Origin: Frondihabitans australicus
GTDB lineage: Bacteria; Actinomycetota; Actinomycetes; Actinomycetales; Microbacteriaceae
Direction: 5' to 3'
Assembly: GCF_003634555.1 (NCBI RefSeq)
Contig: NZ_RBKS01000001.1
Coordinates: forward strand, 2,542,001-2,606,000
Length of the DNA: 64,000 bases
Below are positions 1 to 7,975 of this stretch, piece after piece (position 1 is the first letter of the stretch; every line of letters starts with the position of its first letter). The notes under the pieces were generated by a model, which worked only from the letters and a program-made list of their open reading frames with translations, made no database searches and was not told the origin of the DNA. The position numbers and the translations under genes are program-made.

Positions 1-390
1 CCACGCCAACGAGCCAACGAAGACGATGGTGCCGCCGACCATCCACGGGCGACGGCGACCCCAGCGGGTGCGCGTGCGGTCGGAGAGGGCGCCGGCGAGC
101 GGGTTGGCGAAGAGGGCGCCGAACGCGCCGACCGAGAGCACCGAGCCGACGATCGACGACGGGTCGTTCGGGGCGATCTGCTGCGCTTTGAGCGACAGGC
201 TCACGTAGATCGGCGCCAGCAGGGCGAAGAAGAGCCCGAACTGGGCGAGTGCTAGTGCGAACAGGTACAGCTTCGTGACCTTCCGCGTGGCCACGGGCTG
301 CGTGATGCCCTCGTCCAGCAGCGCGGAGGGAATCGTGCCGGAGGTCGCAAGACCTTCAGCGGGGTTTTCCATTGACGTCGGTGTCGACAT
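1..390 (-). CDS. MFS transporter, N-terminal part (truncated by the window edge)
   Basis: The 130 visible residues start at an ATG preceded by a strong GAGGAGG-type ribosome site. The C-terminal part lies outside the window. A polar N-terminus of about 40 residues is followed by a hydrophobic segment (about 41-66), a second (about 80-100), then the classical MFS loop motif SDRTRTRWGRRRP at 103-115 and the start of a third membrane segment. The RxGRRRPW form is common in sugar-cation symporters of the GPH type and related sugar facilitators, so a sugar or glycoside substrate is plausible but not shown. It is divergent from a TetR gene, with a palindrome between them, which suggests control of the transporter by that regulator. 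Confidence 0.8.
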   Translation of the reverse strand, partial: MSTPTSMENPAEGLATSGTIPSALLDEGITQPVATRKVTKLYLFALALAQFGLFFALLAPIYVSLSLKAQQIAPNDPSSIVGSVLSVGAFGALFANPLAGALSDRTRTRWGRRRPWMVGGTIVFVGSLAW

Positions 391-474
391 GACTCCTCCT
401 CGAGCCACAGGGGGCGACTCTCGCCCGATCTGGTCCCCTGGCGATGCCAGGCTCAGGAGGAGACGCTAGCACCG

Positions 475-496
475 AAAACCTCCAAGTGGAAGTTTT
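475..496. promoter_or_regulatory. Palindromic operator candidate between MFS and TetR genes
   Basis: Two 10-bp arms, AAAACCTCCA and TGGAAGTTTT, are separated by two bases and match at 9 of 10 positions. The site sits in the 158-bp gap between the divergent MFS transporter and TetR genes, the usual place for a TetR operator. The A/T-rich arms stand out from the GC-rich surroundings. Confidence 0.5.
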
Positions 497-548
497 GAGA
501 AGAGATTCTTCGGCGGCTCTCCGGAGAGCCCGGGGTAGTGTTCCCTCG

Positions 549-1133
549 ATGACCAACGACACCGCCGCCGGCACTCGCGGTCCGTACGCCAAGGGCGTGC
601 GACGGCGACGCGAGATCCTCGACAAGACGCTCGACGTCGTGGCGTCTCGCGGCATCGACGGGACGTCGCTCCGAGCGATCGGCGAGGCGATCGGGGTGTC
701 GCACGCCGCTCTGACCCACTACTTCGACTCGCGCGAGGCGCTCCTGGTCGAGGTGCTGCGCGAGCGAGACGTCGAGTCGACCCGACGGGTTCAGGGCATC
801 GACGGCGTCCTCGAGCGCATGACCGCGGCGGCCGACGACAACGCGAAGGTCCCCGGCCTCGTCACGCTCTACACGAACATGCTGGCCACCGCCGTCGAGC
901 CCGGCAACGACGTGTCGCGCGAGTTCTTCGTCGAGCGCTTCGAGTCCGGTCGCGCAACCCTGGCACGCGAGCTCCGTGAGCAGCTCGAAGCCTCGGGCCG
1001 GCACTCCGACACCGACCTCGAGCTCGTCGGGTCGCTCATCATGGCCGCTTTCGACGGCCTCCAGGTGCAGTGGCTCCTGGACCGCCGGATCGACATCGCC
1101 GGCACGCTCGCGCTCCTGCAAAGGCTCCTCTAG
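549..1133 (+). CDS. TetR family transcriptional regulator, divergent from the MFS transporter
   Basis: A 194-residue protein with a TetR-type DNA-binding domain at about residues 18-65, including the helix-turn-helix TSLRAIGEAIGVSHAALTHYFDS. The rest is an all-helical ligand-binding region without a recognisable subfamily signature. I chose the ATG at 549 because the hexamer TAGTGT (536-541) lies seven bases upstream, as in leaderless actinobacterial genes, and there is no Shine-Dalgarno. An in-frame upstream start at 444 would run across the palindrome and promoter. The divergent MFS gene is the likely target, and autoregulation is likely because both promoters share the palindrome at 475-496. 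The inducer is unknown. Confidence 0.85.
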   Translation: MTNDTAAGTRGPYAKGVRRRREILDKTLDVVASRGIDGTSLRAIGEAIGVSHAALTHYFDSREALLVEVLRERDVESTRRVQGIDGVLERMTAAADDNAKVPGLVTLYTNMLATAVEPGNDVSREFFVERFESGRATLARELREQLEASGRHSDTDLELVGSLIMAAFDGLQVQWLLDRRIDIAGTLALLQRLL

Positions 1134-1137
1134 CACC

Positions 1138-1773
1138 ATGGCCGTCCAGGCGAGAGCCGAGGAGACCCGACGACGCCTCATCGAGGCGGCGGCCGAGGTC
1201 CTGACCGAGCGCGGCTACCCGCAGACGACGCTCAACGACGTCGCGGCCCGCGCCGGCGTGACCAAGGGCGCGCTCTACCACCACTTCGCCTCGAAGCAGG
1301 AGCTCGCGAACGCGGTCATCGCCCTCCAGTTCGACATCGCTGCCGCGTCGACCGTGGCCGCCGTCGACCGCGGCACCACGGCGTACGAGAAGCTCGTCTG
1401 GATGAGCCGCGCCTTCGCCGAGCAGATGCGCGACGAGGTCGTCGTGCGCGCCGGGGTCCGCCTCACGACGGAGACCGGTGCCCGCGAGCTCGAGCAGCAG
1501 GCGCCGTACGACGGCTGGATCGCCTCGGTGACGCCCCTCATCGCCGCCGCCATCGCCGAGGGCTCGTTCCGCTCCGACCTCGACGCCGGCGTGGTGGCGT
1601 CGATGCTGATCCCCGCCTACTCGGGCGTGCAGATGGTCTCCGACATCCGCACCGGCCACGCCGACCTGCTCGAGCAGGTCCTGAACCTGTGGGAGGTGCT
1701 GCTCGCACCGGCCCTCGTGGCGCCCGATCGGCGTGCAGAGCTATCCGGCGTGCCGGCGTCCATCCTGAGCTGA
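1138..1773 (+). CDS. TetR family regulator, ScbR/gamma-butyrolactone-receptor-like N-terminus
   Basis: A 211-residue TetR protein starting only four bases after the preceding TetR gene, so the two are probably cotranscribed. The helix-turn-helix is TTLNDVAARAGVTKGALYHHFASK at about residues 29-52. The N-terminus (RRRLIEAAAEVLTERGYPQTTLNDVA...KGALYHHF) resembles the ScbR/ArpA autoregulator-receptor subgroup, but I cannot align it, so the subgroup is an inference. Two tandem TetR genes of different subfamilies are unusual. One may control the MFS gene and the other a distant target. The last 33 bases overlap the 3' end of the convergent winged-helix gene. Confidence 0.85.
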   Translation: MAVQARAEETRRRLIEAAAEVLTERGYPQTTLNDVAARAGVTKGALYHHFASKQELANAVIALQFDIAAASTVAAVDRGTTAYEKLVWMSRAFAEQMRDEVVVRAGVRLTTETGARELEQQAPYDGWIASVTPLIAAAIAEGSFRSDLDAGVVASMLIPAYSGVQMVSDIRTGHADLLEQVLNLWEVLLAPALVAPDRRAELSGVPASILS

Positions 1774-2073
1774 GACGGCGCCGCAGACCGGGCAGGTGCC
1801 GTGCGAGGCGCCGACGTCGACCACGTAGGTGCCGGATCCCGAGCGCACCTCGACCATGCCGAGCACCTCCAGCACGGTGAGGGCGTTCCTCACCGCCGAC
1901 TCGGTCACCCCGAGCTGCGCGGCCAGCTCGGCGCGTGACGCGAGGCGCCCGCCTGCGCCCGCCGCGGCTCCTGCGGCCCGGATCGCCTCGGCCAGCTCGA
2001 GAGCGGCCAGCGCCGCGACCGAGACCCGACCCCGGTGTGGCTCGACGAGCAGCCTCTCCCCCGATGCGCCCAT
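1741..2073 (-). CDS. Small GntR-type winged-helix protein with C-terminal CPVCG motif
   Basis: A 110-residue protein. Residues about 15-87 form a GntR-type winged helix (LASRAELAAQLGVTESAVR, then a wing GSGTYVVD). There is no effector domain. Instead it ends in a short tail with one CPVCG pair, half of a zinc ribbon. The gene starts three bases after the SDR stop and is the last gene of the sugar operon that begins at 7,766. Its 3' end overlaps the convergent TetR gene by 33 bases. It may be a local regulator or a partner of one. The single CxxC could bind metal in a dimer, which is inference. Truncation of a longer GntR regulator is possible, but the frame ends cleanly. Confidence 0.7.
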   Translation of the reverse strand: MGASGERLLVEPHRGRVSVAALAALELAEAIRAAGAAAGAGGRLASRAELAAQLGVTESAVRNALTVLEVLGMVEVRSGSGTYVVDVGASHGTCPVCGAVSAQDGRRHAG

Positions 2074-2076
2074 GGC

Positions 2077-2859
2077 TCAGAGGCTCGTCATGCCGCCGTC
2101 GACGCGGAAGATCGCCCCGGTGGCGAAGCCCGCCTCGTCGCTCGCGAGGTAGGTCATGATGCCGGTGACGTCGGAGGGTGCCCCGGGCCGTCCGAGCGGA
2201 GTGCGCGAGACGATGCCGGCGCGAGCCTCGGCGTCGCCCGAGATCGTGGTGACGAGGCCGGTCTCCGTGTAGCCCGGCACGACCGTGTTGACGCGTATGC
2301 CGTCCGCGGCATACGCCATCGCGGTCGCGCGCACGAGCGAGTGGATGCCGCCCTTGCTCGACGAGTAGGCGGCGAAATCCGCTCCCTCGCCGTTGAGACC
2401 GGTCGGGCTGCCCGTGCACACGATCGAGCCGCGCGAGCCTGAGGCGAGGAAGGTCCGCACGGCGTGCTTCACCGTGAGGAACGTGCCCGTGAGGTTCACG
2501 TCGATCGTCGATCGCCACGCCTCGAGCGAGACGTCGGCGGTCTTGGCGTCGCGCCCGAACAGCTGCACTCCGGCGTTCGCCACCACCACGTCGGGCGTGA
2601 ACCCGGCGCCGACGGCCGACGCGAACGCGGCCTCGACCTGTGCCTCGTCCGCGATGTCCACCGCCACGGCGAGAGTCGAACCCGTGGTCGCAGGAGCAGC
2701 GGCACCCGCCGCCGAGGCCGCCGCCGACGCCGCCTCGAAGTCCCGGTCCGCGTACACGACGCGGGCGCCCTCGGAGGCGAAGGCGTCCGCGATGGCTCGA
2801 CCGATCCCGGATCCTGCGCCCGTCACCAGCGCCGTCTTGCCGGTGAGCCGCCCCGTCAC
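2077..2859 (-). CDS. Short-chain dehydrogenase/reductase (SDR, classical)
   Basis: A 260-residue classical SDR. It has the cofactor motif TGAGSGIG near residue 13, the NAG motif in VVANAGVQ, and the catalytic Ser-Tyr-Lys set in GSPTGLNGEGADFAAYSSSKGG. An acidic residue after beta-2 (YADRD) suggests NAD(H) rather than NADP(H). The start is a GTG that overlaps the TGA of the upstream hydrolase gene (GTGA), typical of translational coupling. Position in a sugar-uptake operon suggests oxidation of a sugar, polyol or lactone released by the neighbouring hydrolase. The substrate cannot be read from sequence. Confidence 0.88.
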   Translation of the reverse strand: MTGRLTGKTALVTGAGSGIGRAIADAFASEGARVVYADRDFEAASAAASAAGAAAPATTGSTLAVAVDIADEAQVEAAFASAVGAGFTPDVVVANAGVQLFGRDAKTADVSLEAWRSTIDVNLTGTFLTVKHAVRTFLASGSRGSIVCTGSPTGLNGEGADFAAYSSSKGGIHSLVRATAMAYAADGIRVNTVVPGYTETGLVTTISGDAEARAGIVSRTPLGRPGAPSDVTGIMTYLASDEAGFATGAIFRVDGGMTSL

Positions 2860-4631
2860 TCGCCGGCCCCGGTGTCGACGCGGGTCAGCCGGACGGCCAT
2901 GTAGGCGCGCGCGGGCAGGTCGACGACGAAGCGGCCGGAGGCGGTGCCCGGCAGCTCGTCGACGGTCATGTTCCAGGTGTCGATGACCTCCACCCTCCAG
3001 GCGAACTGCGGGTCGTGGAAGAAGCGACGGAACCGCGGCCTGCCGAACCCGAAGTAGTAGAGGTACTGCTCGCCGGGTCGGCCGGCGACGGTGGCGTCCC
3101 ACTCGGTCTCGAGGGGCTCGAGCACGCCGGCCGGGCTCTCCTCGATGAAGCGGGTGAGGAACCCGATGCGCGCCGGGCTCTCGCCGTGCAGCTCGCCGCC
3201 CTTTGCCCACCAGAGGATCTCGTCGGGGTCGACGTAGGTCTCGCCGTGGCCGACGTACCCGCCGCGCAGCGCCCCCTCCCAGAATCGCCGGGTCATCTCC
3301 TCGCCGGAGATGTTGCCCCAGCCCTGGTCGATGTCGCCCTCGTAGGCGGCCTCGTCGACGACGACCGGCTTGCCCCAGGTGCGGCGCCACTCTGTCGTCA
3401 TCTCCGACGTCTTGTACATGTCGGTCCGCTGCATGCTCACGTGGGTGATCCACGGGCGGGACTGGTCGTAGACGATGCGGCAGTTGTGGATCGAGCGCGG
3501 GTGCTGTGCGGCGTCCCAGGTCTCGATGATCTGCGCCCAGCGCTCCCAGTCGGCCTCGGACTTGTCGAAGAGCAGGTCGAACTCGTTGGCGAGCGACCAC
3601 CACAGGTTGCGGAACGCACCCAGCCTCGCCACGGCGTAGCGGACGTAGCGGTCGTCCGAGGCGGCGTCCATCGTCGAGAATCCCCAGCGGTCGTAGGCGT
3701 GGAAGAGGATGAGGTCGGCCTCGACGCCGAGCTCGGCCAGCTGGTCGATCCGGTGCTCCAGTCGGCGCCAGTAGTCGACGTCGAACGCCTCGAGGTCGAA
3801 CGCCCCGTCGTCGCGCCGGTCGAACGGGAAGCGCTCGGGCTCGTTGCTGTTGAACGTGTACGACTTCGGGAACACGCACATGCGGAGCTTGTTGAACGGC
3901 GACTCGGCGAGCGTGCGCAGGGTGGTGTCCTGCAGCTCGTCGGGTTGATGGGTCCAGGCGTAGCTCGTGGTGCCGATCGGCAGGTACCGACGCCCCGACG
4001 CGTAGGCGAAGTGGTATTTGTCGGCGACGCGGACGGGGCCGTCGGAGGTGGCGGGCGTCACGGTGAAACCTCCGCGGATCCTGCTCAGCGACCGGGCGTT
4101 GCTCGCCGTCTCGAAGCGCCATGACCCCTCGACGTCGGGCAGCAGGCGCACCACGTACGACCCGTCGCCGTCGTAGAAGCCGAGCACGTCGCGCACCTCG
4201 TCGCCCGGCCCGAAGAAGCGGGCCGTGAGCTCGACGTCGACGAACGGGTTGCCGTGCGACGGCCCCGCGAGGCGGATCTCGAAGCGGGTCCACCGGGCGA
4301 CAGACTCGTCGTGCGTGACTCTGGCCGACCCGATCGCCACGTCGTCGGCCTCGTAGTCCTGCGACGGCGGCACGGGAGGGGTCCTGCCCGCGATCTCGGC
4401 GACGGGCGCCTTGATGGTCTCGAGTTCACGCAGGATCGCCTCCCGGTCGCTCGCCGTCAGCGAGTCCTCGGTCTCGAGCACGAGCCCGAGCGGCTGCGCG
4501 TGGAAGGTGTGGAGCAGCGTGGACTCGACGATCGACGGGGCGTGACGGCGCAGGACGCCGGCGGCCTCGTGGTCGCGGAGCACGTCGAAGAGAGCTGATC
4601 CCGCGTGGAATCGGCTGGTCGGGGAGGTCAT
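2856..4631 (-). CDS. DUF5060/DUF4038/DUF5605-type glycoside hydrolase-like protein
   Basis: A 591-residue cytoplasmic protein without signal peptide. After an N-terminal region of about 115 residues there is a DUF5060-like beta-domain (WTRFEIRLAGPSHGNPFVDVELTARF), a TIM-barrel-like middle (PIGTTSYAWTHQ, SPFNKLRMCVFPK, ADLILFHAYDRWG), and a DUF5605-like beta C-terminus. Two acidic candidates fit clan-A glycosidases: the Glu in WSLANEFD, and the Glu in VVVDEAAYEG as possible nucleophile. The gene sits three bases after the permease and overlaps the SDR. Together they suggest intracellular cleavage of an imported oligosaccharide. The family has few characterised members, so the substrate is unknown. 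Confidence 0.8.
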   Translation of the reverse strand: MTSPTSRFHAGSALFDVLRDHEAAGVLRRHAPSIVESTLLHTFHAQPLGLVLETEDSLTASDREAILRELETIKAPVAEIAGRTPPVPPSQDYEADDVAIGSARVTHDESVARWTRFEIRLAGPSHGNPFVDVELTARFFGPGDEVRDVLGFYDGDGSYVVRLLPDVEGSWRFETASNARSLSRIRGGFTVTPATSDGPVRVADKYHFAYASGRRYLPIGTTSYAWTHQPDELQDTTLRTLAESPFNKLRMCVFPKSYTFNSNEPERFPFDRRDDGAFDLEAFDVDYWRRLEHRIDQLAELGVEADLILFHAYDRWGFSTMDAASDDRYVRYAVARLGAFRNLWWSLANEFDLLFDKSEADWERWAQIIETWDAAQHPRSIHNCRIVYDQSRPWITHVSMQRTDMYKTSEMTTEWRRTWGKPVVVDEAAYEGDIDQGWGNISGEEMTRRFWEGALRGGYVGHGETYVDPDEILWWAKGGELHGESPARIGFLTRFIEESPAGVLEPLETEWDATVAGRPGEQYLYYFGFGRPRFRRFFHDPQFAWRVEVIDTWNMTVDELPGTASGRFVVDLPARAYMAVRLTRVDTGAGE

Positions 4632-4634
4632 GGG

Positions 4635-5543
4635 TCAGCCTTTCACGGCGCCGGCGAGGGCTCCGCGGACGAAGTATCTCTGGAACATGAGGTAGACGAT
4701 CAGGACGGGGAAGATCGACATGATGATGTACGCGTTCAACTGCGGGTAGTTGGACCCGTACTGGGTTTGGAAGTTCGTGATGCCGAGGGGGATCGTGAAC
4801 TCGTTCGTGGTCTGCAGCAGCGTCAACGCCATCGGGTACTCGTTCCACGTCGCGACGAAGTCGAGGATGAACAGGGCGGCGAGGGCCGGTTTCGCCAGCG
4901 GCAGGATGACCTGCCAGAACAGGCGCCAGTTCGAGGCGCCGTCGATGCGGGCGGCTTCGTCGAGGTCTTCGGGGATCGCTTTGAAGAACCCGTAGAGGAT
5001 GAAGATCTGGTACGAGATGCCGAACGCGAGGTACGGCAGCATCAGCCCGAGTTTCGTGTTCAACAGGTTCAGGTTCAGCATCGTGGAGAACAGCGGGCCC
5101 AACGCGACCTGGACGGGGATGAGGGCGCCGAGCGCGATGACACCGAGCAGGCCCTGCTGCCACCGGAACTTCAACCGGGACATCGAGAACGCGGCAAGCG
5201 CGGCGATGAACAGGCCCAGCGGCACCTTGATGACGGAGATGATGAGGCTGTTCAGCCCGGACTGCCAGATGTTGCCGGTCGCGGCGGCCGCGGCGTAGTT
5301 ACCCCACTCCCAGTGCGACGGCAGCGCCCACGGGGCGAGGTTGGAGACGTCCGCCTGGCTCTTCACACTGGTGAGGAACATGAACAGGAACGGGATGATC
5401 CAGATGATCGCCGCGATCACCAGGCCGATCCACAGGCCCACGAGGCCCCACTGCGTCTTCCGCCGGTTCGGCGTGGCGACGGTGGCCGTGGTGTGCGGGC
5501 GCTGATCGGTGATGACGGGCACGGACTCGAGAGCGGAGCTCAT
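4635..5543 (-). CDS. Carbohydrate ABC transporter permease, MalG type
   Basis: A 302-residue inner-membrane permease with six predicted helices and the EAA loop near the C-terminus (EDLDEAARIDGASNWRLFWQVILPLAKPAL), which docks the ATPase. The N-terminal cytoplasmic stretch is about 30 residues. The ATG overlaps the TGA of the upstream permease (ATGA). No ATP-binding subunit is encoded in this operon. Actinobacteria commonly share one MsiK-type ATPase among many CUT1 transporters, so the missing subunit is probably encoded elsewhere. It pairs with the 5,540-6,475 permease and the 6,483-7,766 lipoprotein. Confidence 0.92.
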   Translation of the reverse strand: MSSALESVPVITDQRPHTTATVATPNRRKTQWGLVGLWIGLVIAAIIWIIPFLFMFLTSVKSQADVSNLAPWALPSHWEWGNYAAAAATGNIWQSGLNSLIISVIKVPLGLFIAALAAFSMSRLKFRWQQGLLGVIALGALIPVQVALGPLFSTMLNLNLLNTKLGLMLPYLAFGISYQIFILYGFFKAIPEDLDEAARIDGASNWRLFWQVILPLAKPALAALFILDFVATWNEYPMALTLLQTTNEFTIPLGITNFQTQYGSNYPQLNAYIIMSIFPVLIVYLMFQRYFVRGALAGAVKG

Positions 5544-6475
5544 TGTTTGTCTCCCTTGAAGGTCCAGAGCATGTAGGGCACGACGAGGACCAGGCTGACG
5601 GCGAACAGGACGGTCGCGATCGCGTTGCCGAGCCCGAACTCGTGGTTCGAGAACGACTGCTGATACGACCACAGCGCCAGCACCTGGGTGGACTGAGCGG
5701 GGCCGCCGCCGGTGGTGCCGACGATGAGGTCGAACACCTTCAGCGACGAGATCATCGTCAACACCACGACGATGATCGTCGTCGGGCGCAGCGCCGGCCA
5801 GGTCACGGCGCGGAAGATCTGGAACTTCCCCGCACCGTCGAGTTTCGCGGCCTCGACCAACTCGTCGGGGACGTTCTGCAGGCCCGCCATGTAGAGCACC
5901 ATGTTGAACCCGGCGGTCTGCCACACGAACGCGACGAAGATCGCATACAGGGCCACGTGCGCGTCGCCGAGCCAGTCGTGGGCGAGGGAACCCAGGCCGA
6001 CCTGGTGCAGGACCCCGTCGATGAGGCCGGACTGCGGGTTGTACAGCCACACCCACATCGTCGCGACCGCGATCGACGCGAGCACGGCGGGGATGTAGAA
6101 CGCGCTGCGGAGCAGGTTCCGGCCGAACAGCTTCTGGTTCAAGCCCAGCGCGAGCAGGAGACCGAGGGTCGTCGGGACGAGCAGCGAGAGCACGACCCAG
6201 ATGACGGTGTTGCGGAACGCGGGCCAGAACACCGGATCCTGCGTGAAGATCCTGACGTAGTTCGAGATGCCGACGAAGACGGGGGAGGTGGTGATGAACC
6301 CGTTCCAGGAGAAGAAGCTCATCACCACGGTGTCGACCATCGGATAGACGAGGAACACCAGGAACAGCAGCAGCGCGGGCACCACGAACAGGAACGCGGC
6401 CCACCCGGGGGCGAGGCGCCCCCCGCGCCGCGGCGTGGTGCCGCGACGCGGAGAGCTCGACTTCAGAACAGTCAC
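5540..6475 (-). CDS. Carbohydrate ABC transporter permease, MalF/UgpA type
   Basis: A 311-residue permease with six membrane segments and an EAA motif (DELVEAAKLDGAGKFQIFRAVTWPALRP). I place the start at the GTG seven bases after the binding-protein stop. An in-frame ATG at 6,535 would overlap that gene by about 50 bases and add an arginine-rich, unlikely leader. No clear ribosome site is visible, so coupling to the upstream gene is likely and the start is uncertain. It forms the heterodimeric channel with the MalG-type permease that follows. Confidence 0.88.
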   Translation of the reverse strand: MTVLKSSSPRRGTTPRRGGRLAPGWAAFLFVVPALLLFLVFLVYPMVDTVVMSFFSWNGFITTSPVFVGISNYVRIFTQDPVFWPAFRNTVIWVVLSLLVPTTLGLLLALGLNQKLFGRNLLRSAFYIPAVLASIAVATMWVWLYNPQSGLIDGVLHQVGLGSLAHDWLGDAHVALYAIFVAFVWQTAGFNMVLYMAGLQNVPDELVEAAKLDGAGKFQIFRAVTWPALRPTTIIVVVLTMISSLKVFDLIVGTTGGGPAQSTQVLALWSYQQSFSNHEFGLGNAIATVLFAVSLVLVVPYMLWTFKGDKQ

Positions 6476-6482
6476 GACAGGC

Positions 6483-7766
6483 TCAGTTCGACGACGAACG
6501 GTTCTTGATGAACGTCTGCATCTGCTTACCCGCATCCGCCGGCGCGATCGACCCCGTCGCCACCCCGTTCATGATCCGCCAGTACTCCGTCGTCACATCC
6601 AGAGGCAACGTCTGATCGTTGTTCTGGAACTGACCGGTCGCCTTGCCTGCGAGCGCCACGAAGTCCTTCGTGATGCCGACGCCGTTGTCGCCGACCTTCG
6701 CACCGTTCACCACGGGGATCTGCGAGAAGTCGCCGGCGTACTTGTTCTGCACGCTCACGCTCATCCAGTAGTTGAGGAACTTCGCGGCGGCGTCGGGGTT
6801 CTTCGACGTCTTCGAGATGTAGTTCGCCTGCTGGAGGCCGTAGATGCGGCCGGTGCCGGTCGGGAACGGGAACACCCCGAGGTCAGAGGTCGGGCTGAAG
6901 TTCGCCTGCTTGAGGAAGCCGCCGAACCAGTCGCCCTCGAGCGCCATGGCCGCCTTCTTCTGGTAGAAGACCGTCTGGCCCTGGGCGTCGGTGTCGCTCA
7001 CCCAGCCGGGGTTGAAGTAGTTCGTCGCCCAGGTCTTGAGCTGCGCGAACGACTCGGTCACGCACGACTCGGTGCCCCAGTTGCCCTTGAGCGCGGTCAG
7101 CTTGTCGAACGTCGCCGACCCGCACTTCGTCTCCAGCAGGTTGTCCAGCAGACGCATCACGTACCAGTTCACACTGCCGCCGAACTCGATCGGAGTGATC
7201 CCGGCCGACTTCAGCTTCGCCGCATCCGCTACCAACTCGTCATAGGTCGTCGGCGTCGACGTGATGCCCGCCTTGGCGAAGAGCGCCTTGTTGTAGACGA
7301 TCGCCTCGACGTCGGCCGTGTACGGCACCCCGTGGTAGTCGCCGTACTGCGTGACGCTGGCGAGTGCGGTCTTCGTGAAGCGAGAGGTCCAGCCGTACTG
7401 CTTGTAGTACTTGGTGAGGTCGAGGTCGACGCCCTGCTTCACGTAGGTGCCGCCGAGGCCGAGGCCAGACCACTGGAAGTAGATGTCCGGCATCGCAGGC
7501 GTGCCGGCCGCCTGGCGCAGGGCGGTCTTGAGGTTGTCGGTGCTCTTCTCGGTGACGTTGACGGTGATGTTCGGGTACTTCTTCTCGAACCCGGCAACCA
7601 TCGACTTGAGCCCGGTCTCGGCCGGCCCCTGCTGCGTCGTGGTCCAGTAGCTCAGCTCGACCTTGCCGTTGCTGCCGCCGCCGCTCGAACCCGAGCAGCC
7701 GCTGAGCACGAGAGCGATGGCCGCCGCGGTGGCGGCGATCGCCACGCCTGCGCGCTTGCGAATCAT
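6483..7766 (-). CDS. Sugar-binding lipoprotein of a CUT1 ABC transporter
   Basis: A 427-residue extracellular binding protein. Residues 1-24 are a lipoprotein signal (MIRKRAG, hydrophobic stretch, lipobox LSGC with Cys24), followed by a Ser/Gly linker. The mature part has the family-1 binding-protein pattern (ELSYWTTTQQGP, FEKKYPNITVNV, YGVPYT-like segment, YNKALFAKAGI). The start is an ATG with the site AAAGGAGATGAC. It is the first gene of a six-gene operon and is divergent from a LacI regulator. The substrate is probably an oligosaccharide cleaved by the DUF5060-type hydrolase encoded in the same operon. Confidence 0.93.
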   Translation of the reverse strand: MIRKRAGVAIAATAAAIALVLSGCSGSSGGGSNGKVELSYWTTTQQGPAETGLKSMVAGFEKKYPNITVNVTEKSTDNLKTALRQAAGTPAMPDIYFQWSGLGLGGTYVKQGVDLDLTKYYKQYGWTSRFTKTALASVTQYGDYHGVPYTADVEAIVYNKALFAKAGITSTPTTYDELVADAAKLKSAGITPIEFGGSVNWYVMRLLDNLLETKCGSATFDKLTALKGNWGTESCVTESFAQLKTWATNYFNPGWVSDTDAQGQTVFYQKKAAMALEGDWFGGFLKQANFSPTSDLGVFPFPTGTGRIYGLQQANYISKTSKNPDAAAKFLNYWMSVSVQNKYAGDFSQIPVVNGAKVGDNGVGITKDFVALAGKATGQFQNNDQTLPLDVTTEYWRIMNGVATGSIAPADAGKQMQTFIKNRSSSN

Positions 7767-7818
7767 GTCATCTCCTTTGATGGGGGCGGGGAATGGACCC
7801 CGGAAGTGTGTGCTGTGT

Positions 7819-7850
7819 GTTACGCATAACAGAACTGCGTTATGGATAAC
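7819..7850. promoter_or_regulatory. Two GTTA-N4-TAAC operators (LacI-type) at the operon promoter
   Basis: GTTACGCATAAC (7,819-7,830) and GTTATGGATAAC (7,839-7,850) are 12-bp dyads whose centres are 20 bp apart, about two helical turns. One overlaps the -10 and the other lies just downstream of the expected transcript start. This geometry fits repression by the divergent LacI regulator at 7,976. Confidence 0.6.
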
Positions 7851-7876
7851 ATAGAGCGCGGCTAACCGGTTGACAA
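7848..7876 (-). promoter_or_regulatory. Promoter of the binding-protein operon
   Basis: On the minus strand TTGTCA (7,871-7,876) and TATGTT (7,848-7,853) are separated by exactly 17 bases, giving five and four matches to the vegetative -35 and -10 consensus. The -10 overlaps the upstream GTTA-N4-TAAC operator. Confidence 0.6.
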
Positions 7877-7937
7877 GTAGTCGCCGAAAAAATTCCGACG
7901 GGTATGCGCAGGATCCGAGTGCCTGCGCCTCCTGCGT

Positions 7938-7943
7938 TATGAT
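7938..7943 (+). promoter_or_regulatory. -10 hexamer of the LacI regulator gene
   Basis: TATGAT matches the consensus at five of six positions. It lies about 20 bases before the GAAGGAGG ribosome site of the gene starting at 7,976. No convincing -35 is visible. The adjoining GTTATGATCGCG contains one half-site of the operator type seen at 7,819-7,850, so autoregulation is possible. Confidence 0.4.
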
Positions 7944-7975
7944 CGCGAAAATCGACCCCCGCCGAAGGAGGCCCC

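Noticed and set aside
2077-4293. Very long antisense or out-of-frame reading frames, such as the 738-residue one here and others at 16,824-19,322 and 40,226-42,346
   Set aside because: They overlap clearly coding genes on one or both strands, have low-complexity Arg/Pro/Ala/Gly composition and no domain patterns. They are the usual shadows of high-GC coding sequence. In the first, only the C-terminal SDR part is real.
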